Shown piece by piece: positions 58,376 to 64,000 of a DNA stretch of 64,000 bases. The stretch's first letter is position 1; the number at the start of each line of letters is the position of its first letter. Source of the stretch: Pocillopora verrucosa (Eukaryota > Cnidaria > Anthozoa > Scleractinia > Pocilloporidae); NCBI RefSeq assembly GCF_036669915.1, contig NC_089315.1, forward strand, positions 27,637,131-27,701,130, written 5' to 3'. The notes beneath the pieces were generated by a model. That model did no database searches, was not told the origin of the DNA, and was given only the letters and a program-made list of their open reading frames with translations. The position numbers and the translations under genes were made by a program.

Positions 58376-59602
58376 CTATTTCTTACACATCACTAGTTTT
58401 GCAAACGCATTCGCATAAAACTTGCTCATGGTGCCGTACAAAATGGGATGGAACGCGCCTGGAAGACAGTACAATAAAAACATGTATCTCCTGACGATTG
58501 CGTAATAAGGCCAAGTTGATGGCCCGCCGTTTACTTGCTCGTAGATAAACGAAACTTGGATCGGAATGTAGCAAATGATAAAACTAATAATGATCACGTA
58601 TATCATTCTTAGGATATCCAGCTCTAGATCTGTCACGTTTGCATCTGTATGTTGCGAATGTTTCGCTCTCTTCGATGTTTGGCCTCGAGAAGAGCGATCA
58701 TCCAAGGAACCTTGTCTCCAACAGCATCCATTCGTAATTTTCGCGATTAGATATTTCGCGTTACCCTCGGATCCGTTCTTTTGCGAGGATTTATGAACAA
58801 TTTCCAGTCTTTGAAGATGGATACAGACGTGTTCATCTGTTTGTAGCTGTGTTCCGTCCTCTGTGGAATCACTTTTGCGCGCGGCAGTAGCCCTTGCCAT
58901 GTGTCTCTTCAGTCTCAGAGCAACAGCACCGTACGATATGACGATTATGAGATATGGAACAATATAGCTTAGAAAGAGACGAACAATCGAGTAACGGCTG
59001 TGCTTTGGTGCATGGATAGTTGTATCGCCTGGGAACAAAGCTACACAAAAGTGACTTGTTCCATACTTAGTAACACGATGCACGACAGCAGATGGTGCGA
59101 CAACTGTCAAGGCTGCGCTCCACAGCAGACTCAACACTAAAAATACTTTTCTCTTTGGCAGTGGCCCTAATTGACCGCGATATGTCCCAATTACTCGGTA
59201 CCTTCGTGCTGCGATCAAAGCCAGAGTGTAAGTCACCACTAACGTGGTCGTCATTTGCACCGGAAACACCAGCTTGCATGCAGCTTCACCGAAAGGCCAC
59301 GCTTGCATCCAATCGTAGACAAAGTAGAATGGAAAACACAGCGAACTGATCATTTCCGCGGCAGCCAGATTGGTGACCAGATAGTAAGAGAAAGGCAGTT
59401 GATGGTAAGACAACAAGAACACGGCTCTGCAGACCACAGCGTTTCCTACAACACTCGCCAGCGTGATAAGCACCAATACAAAAAGACGGAAAAAACTTGA
59501 GAGCGATGGCTCAGCGATGTAAGGATAAACACTCTGGGCGACTGAATCGTTGGCTGTAGAATTGAATGCTGCTGTAGAATTGAATGTGGCTGTAGAGTTC
59601 AT
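58376..59602 (-). CDS. Class A (rhodopsin-like) G-protein-coupled receptor, intronless
   Basis: 408 aa from the first ATG (59602); the frame extends upstream only to a GTG. The N-terminus has several N-glycosylation sequons (NST three times, NDS). Seven helices are visible: TM1 with SVVGNAVV, TM2 NLAAAEM (Asp2.50 replaced by Glu), a Cys before TM3 (EAACKL), TM3 ending IAARRYRVI (RRY for DRY), TM5 after HAPKHSRYS, a long third loop of about 100 residues, TM6 with ICYIP, TM7 LPGAFHPILYG (HPILY for NPxxY). Plasma-membrane receptor, peptide-receptor-like in style; the ligand is unknown. Many cnidarian GPCRs are single-exon. Repeats flank both ends. Confidence 0.9.
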   Translation of the reverse strand: MNSTATFNSTAAFNSTANDSVAQSVYPYIAEPSLSSFFRLFVLVLITLASVVGNAVVCRAVFLLSYHQLPFSYYLVTNLAAAEMISSLCFPFYFVYDWMQAWPFGEAACKLVFPVQMTTTLVVTYTLALIAARRYRVIGTYRGQLGPLPKRKVFLVLSLLWSAALTVVAPSAVVHRVTKYGTSHFCVALFPGDTTIHAPKHSRYSIVRLFLSYIVPYLIIVISYGAVALRLKRHMARATAARKSDSTEDGTQLQTDEHVCIHLQRLEIVHKSSQKNGSEGNAKYLIAKITNGCCWRQGSLDDRSSRGQTSKRAKHSQHTDANVTDLELDILRMIYVIIISFIICYIPIQVSFIYEQVNGGPSTWPYYAIVRRYMFLLYCLPGAFHPILYGTMSKFYANAFAKLVMCKK

Positions 59603-59761
59603 TTTGAGATGTTCTGTTGACACCTAGTCGTCGCGAAAATAACTCTGAAGAACAATCTAGCGCTGAATATTGATAACGCTGTTATTGACCTCTCGATTAA
59701 CCGACCTCTGAAAACTGGATTGTGCTGATCAGCGAACGTCGGTTTAATTAGGTCGATACGT

Positions 59762-59891
59762 GTAGCGTTGCAGTTGGGTCTTCCGTTGTGGTTATGTCCT
59801 CACACATTATAACCAATAGAATGCAGTTTTATTTCTTCCAATCAAAGTGCGTTGTGATCGTGTCTTCTGCGTGTCACTTCCCAACTAGGGG
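59762..59891. repeat. 130-bp promoter-proximal repeat, copy 2
   Basis: Direct copy of 52397-52526, 160 bases upstream of the GPCR ATG. Confidence 0.9.
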
Positions 59892-59924
59892 TAATTGTGA
59901 AGAAGAGCTCCCCAAAAAACCTGT

Positions 59925-60028
59925 CGGCCGACTGTCGGTCAACTGTCGGCCGACAGGTTACCGACAGGTTACCGACAGGTTACCGACAGTCTACCGACAG
60001 CTAACCAACAGGTTACCGACAGGTTAAG
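59925..60028. repeat. ACCGACAGGTT minisatellite
   Basis: Eight or more short units around ACCGACAGGTT, with one inverted pair at its start (CTGTCGGCCGAC, GTCGGCCGACAG). Confidence 0.9.
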
Positions 60029-62594
60029 AAAAAAGGAAAATTGTGTTAAAAACGAACAGTTAACGTGACATAGCAATCCGTAATGGTGATGTATGACTCG
60101 ACCGACTTCACCTACTTACCGATCGACGGCAAAGTTGAAAGTATGTAAAGATAGAGATAAAGGTATATCAGATGCGTATAGAATATATCACTTGCGTAAT
60201 TTAAAACACACCAAACAATCTAAGAATCGCATTGGAAGATAATTTAATCGAAAACTCAGCCAAAAACTCTGAAAACCATAAGCTACGTATCAATACAAAC
60301 ACTTTCGTTCAAATCGCCCAACAATGCAACGCGGCCTCTTATGGTATGTTATGTATGTATCAATGATGTTTACCTTGTGCATTTGTGTTGCTAACATCGT
60401 CCTCTATCTTGCAGGTTTGGGATGAATTGCTATTTCCAATTTCAAGTTTAATAAATGATACAACTGTGAATCTTTTTACTCGTTATGTTAAGTAATAAAT
60501 TACTATACGCAACAATTCGATAATTAGACTTGGATGCGTGATGCGATAATTGATTTAGGCGCGCGCCGCTAAAATCACGATTCTACGAGTGAAGTATCTT
60601 GTATATTTCACCACTCACAAAACGGCTTCTTTAGGAGCCACCAAATCTATGAAAGGCTATTCTTGTCAATGTATTACACATGTTGGATGTTGTATCAAGC
60701 GAAAACTGAGAGAAAACATTAAAGGGCATGTAAACCCAAAATACATGTTTTTCTTATACTATGTAAAAAGTTGCGTAGAAAACGAATTTGAAATTCGTTT
60801 TGTCCAATTCGACTTATTTAAGGAGAAAATCGGCATTTTCAACTGAAATTCCATTTCCGGTAAAAACAATAGCGAGAAGTCGTGACGTAAGCGGTGGAAC
60901 TAAAATATTGCGCAACACATATTTTACAGTAGAACCAGTGTGGGAGCTCGTGTAAGTAGCAGTAGTTCGGAAGATGTTTTTCCAGAAGATAGCGACTCGA
61001 ATGCCTTAAGCTTAGTATATGACAGCGAAGGGGATAATCCAGAATCTTTAGGAGAGTCTGGGCCATGTGGTACATGGAGTTTAGTAGAGTGTAGATTTTA
61101 GCAGTATTTGCCAGTGTTGACATATTTATAAAATTATGGTTCCAAAGTGCGTGTCACTGTTGAGAACCCAAGAAAATCATGAGAAAGTCGCCGATGGATT
61201 AGCCATAAAAATAAGCCCAACTCTGAGTCAATGCCAAACCACAAGAAAGTTGTGAAACTCGCGCCAATGTAAAAAAAAAAAAACAACTGAGGTTCGAAGT
61301 ATGGGTCGATGCTGACATCCTATGAAAATCATGGGAAAGTCGAGGAGATTGGTCATGGTACCAACCAATGCCACTTTCCCATGAAAATCAAGAAAGCTGT
61401 GGAAACTAGCCAACATATGCTAGAATGACAATCTTCAATAAAATTCATATCTAATAAGGATGTGTGAAATGGCCAATATCACTCTTGGCTGAGATACGTA
61501 TACTGGTTTGCCGTGTTTTGGCAGTTATTTTGGCGAATATGGTTAAAATCAAATCTGTGTAAAAACAGTAAAATCAACTAATTATTGAGGTTCGTCAACA
61601 TAGGGAGGATCCTCTTAGTCTAGAGAAAAACTAAAGGCGTTAAATTAATAAATTGATATATCTGGGCGGCATATCAAACAGCAACACTAAACTTCTCCTT
61701 TCTCACAGCTTTTTCCCCTTTAACATCTTTGTTCATTCCATTTTTTTTAAAGTAAAAACTCGTTTTGGAGGCATAAAGGTCTCTAAAGCAACGTTTCAAG
61801 ATTTTATGGCGATCTTGTGAAAAACATGTAGTTCCAGCTAGTTTTGAGGGTTTTGGCAGCTATTTACACAAAAAGTGGGTAAAATCAGCCCAATTTGTTG
61901 TGTTTCTGACGGTTTTAACGCGTTTTTCCCCCAAATTCTACTGAGAACACTGCGTTTTAGCTGGATTGTATCCCTATTTTGTTAAAGACATCGTATTTTT
62001 GAATGTAAAATAGGCTGATTTTTGCAAAAAAAAAAAAACGTGTTTTTCAGTTCGAATTGAGCGCTTTTGTCAACTTTTGCGTAAAATTTGGCAAAAACTC
62101 GTGCGTTCTGCCGGATTTTGGTGTTTTTAGATAGATTTCATTGCAATTTTACGAAATACATGTAGTTTCAACTAGTTTGCAGCGTTTTGGGCTCGAGACC
62201 GGCAAGAGTGATGGTAGACACTCTTAGCAGAGATAATTGTGCTAGCAGATATTAAGATTTCATCTGTAAAGTCAATAAATTAATTGAACACAAGAAAAAG
62301 GAAACTTGATAAAAAAATTAGAATAATGGCGGGGAGAAAAGAGGGCTGCACTAAAGATTATGTACTTGTGTTCTTGAAGCTGAAAATTAACAAGGTTCCT
62401 GTAAATTAAGTTTACATGATAACCTAACAATTTGTGAAAATCACACAAATCCCAAGCTATATCCAGGGTTTTCGCTTAATATGATTTTTGTCATTTCTAT
62501 TGATTTATTTTATTTATCAATGTTTCTTTCCGTATTTTTGTTTTAATATTCCCACTCCAGCTGATGTATATTATTTGAATTACAAGTCTTATTA
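60029..62594. other. Non-coding, repeat-like region
   Basis: No gene supported. The plus strand around 60956-61090 encodes an acidic run (SSSSEDVFPEDSDSNALSL) that reads like a fragment of a transposon-linked protein. Several GAAAATCATGAGAAAGTCG repeats near 61170-61400. Confidence 0.4.
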
Positions 62595-62595
62595 G

Positions 62596-62725
62596 CATGC
62601 AAAATCACCTACGGACAAGGCACACACTTTGTACCAAAATAGCTTTGCATCAAGTACATTATCTAGTACATCATTACCATCTTCAGGTATTTCTAATTTA
62701 CTTGTGAAAATCACACAAATCATAA
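62596..62725. repeat. Diverged partial copy of the inverted-repeat arm
   Basis: Shares CTTGTGAAAATCACACAAAT and the preceding TTTGTACCAAA...GCATCAAGTACAT series with the arm at 63060-63194. Confidence 0.7.
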
Positions 62726-62782
62726 GCTATATACAGCATACAATCAGCAGCAAATTATTAGAAAGGAATGCAGTTAATTTTA

Positions 62783-64000
62783 ATAAGAATATTACTAAGT
62801 AGTTAAATAACAAATAGCCCAGTAAAAATATGCCCGTTGCTGGGAATTTGGTTCTCAATAAAATTAGCTAAAATAGCCAATCTTGAGTTTTACTGCTCAC
62901 TCAAAATGGGCTGGCAGCTTACAATTTGGCTGCCTACAATGAAGTACCTTCCGCTAACTTCACACTTTTCAGACTGCTTTTCAGGAAGAGGTTTGGCTTC
63001 TGCTGCCTATAATTACTACAGCCAGCTTGTCTACTACTCAAAAACATTTTGACTGGGCTGTGCAAGTCTTACTAGCATACAAAAAGCACCTTCAGGTAGA
63101 TTACAGCAAAGCAGACTTTGTACCAAATGCTCTGCATTAAGTACATCATCACCCTCTTCAAGTATTTCTAGTTTACTTGTGAAAATCCCACAAAGCTGAG
63201 CTGAGTTTCAGTCAAATATCATGACATTTGGGATGTAATTTCGATACCGAATAAATAGTTCTACATGGTTACACACGCATAGGATTCTGTTGTGTTCACG
63301 TGAAGGCCATTTCAGCCATTCCTGCCACTTGTAAGTGGTAGGAAATAAAAGATATGTATAGTTGTTTCGTATTGAAGCCCTGTGAAATCACAAATTTGAT
63401 TTATTTCTTCTTTGTTTTAGGTGGTCATTATCCATTACTTTTGGAAGTCGATGCTGATGAGAAAGAAAAAATGTTTATGATTATTTCTTCTCTCGAACAT
63501 TTTACTATTTAGGTACCAAATAATCTTGATACTGAAGATCATTGCATCCATTATGAAAAAATTACCCTTGATTGCTTTGTCAACTGGAATGTATAATGTA
63601 ATATACCTTGTGATTTGTGGGATTTTCACAAGTAAACTAGAAATACTTGAAGAGGGTAATGATGTACTTAATGCAGAGCATTTGGTACAAAGTCTGCTTT
63701 GCTGTAATCTACCTGAAGGTGCTTTTTATATGCTAGTAAGACTTGCACAGCCCAGTCAAAATGTTTTTGAGTAGTAGAAAAGCTGGCCAAACCTCTTCCT
63801 GAAAAGCAGTCTGAAAAATGTGAAGTTAGCGGAAGGTACTTCATTGTAGGCGGCCAAATTGTAAGCTGCCAGCCCATTTTGAGTGAGCAGTAAAACTCAA
63901 GATTGGCTATTTTAGCTAATTTTATTGAGAACCAAATTCCCATCAACGGGCACAATTTTACTGGGCTATTTGTTATTTAACTACTTAGTAATATTCTTAT
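62783..64000. mobile_element. Large foldback element with about 400-bp inverted arms
   Basis: Left arm 62783-63194 and right arm 63614-64000 are reverse complements apart from an insertion of about 25 bases in the left arm and scattered changes; the spacer is about 420 bases. The right arm may continue past the window. No transposase is recognised; probably a non-autonomous DNA element or MITE. Confidence 0.8.

Noticed and set aside
60839-61123. 94-codon minus-strand frame
   Set aside because: The plus strand here reads as an acidic coding-like fragment, so this frame looks like its shadow; no family recognised on either strand.
1-64000. CRISPR arrays, rRNA or tRNA genes, LTR elements
   Set aside because: No array with regular unique spacers, no rRNA core sequences, no full tRNA cloverleaf and no paired long terminal repeats with retroviral-type genes were seen.

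Overview
The window looks like genomic DNA of a cnidarian, most likely an anthozoan such as a stony coral. It is AT-rich, genes have spliceosomal introns with GT/AG borders, intergenic DNA is full of short foldback and tandem repeats, and there is an L2/CR1-type LINE. The species call is inference; nothing here fixes a species.

The main content, from about 1.7 to 47.7 kb, is a multigene cluster of one unusual protein architecture: an N-terminal death-effector domain (DED) followed by a Bcl-2-like helical domain with recognisable BH1 and BH2 motifs, with no C-terminal membrane anchor in the well-supported genes. Almost all members have two coding exons, and the single intron falls at the same place, directly after the last residue of the BH2 signature (the GGW position of BCL2, where the human BCL2 intron also lies). 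Two diverged families alternate. Family A genes (A1, A2, A4, A5, A7, A8, here all on the minus strand) keep the BH2 tryptophan, and most have a TATA box plus an SRF-type CArG box upstream. Family B genes (B1-B4 on plus, B5 on minus) carry Met or Leu at that position, share a different promoter motif (AAGTGCCCGGATGTT) about 60-80 bases before the ATG, and three of them share a 149-base structured 3' element. Three A/B pairs lie head-to-head (A2/B1, A4/B2, A5/B3), 0.5-0.8 kb apart. Six genes have two intact exons each (A1, A2, A4, A7, A8 and, in family B, B1 and B3 make seven); B2 has an intact first exon with an uncertain second; A5 has one in-frame stop; B4 has two; B5 has lost its DED; and 10.8-15.4 kb is a graveyard of A and B fragments, including an inverted A2 copy split in two with its halves swapped.

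Between A7 and B5 sits a nearly whole LINE (36.6-40.4 kb, minus) with an endonuclease plus reverse transcriptase and a 2A-like motif (DVESNPGP) behind a hydrophobic N-terminus.

The last quarter is different: a two-exon dienelactone hydrolase-family gene (49.9-52.3 kb, minus) with a truncated tandem copy, a possible small three-exon gene on plus (53.7-55.6 kb, weak), and an intronless class A GPCR (58.4-59.6 kb, minus). The hydrolase and the GPCR share an almost identical 130-base repeat just upstream of their ATGs. The right edge holds a large inverted repeat.

If the two families are expressed, the obvious idea is a set of soluble adaptor proteins linking death-receptor/caspase-type DED assembly with Bcl-2-type control, co-expressed in A/B pairs. 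The domain calls rest on motif reading and intron position; partner choice and direction (pro- or anti-death) are not visible in the sequence.
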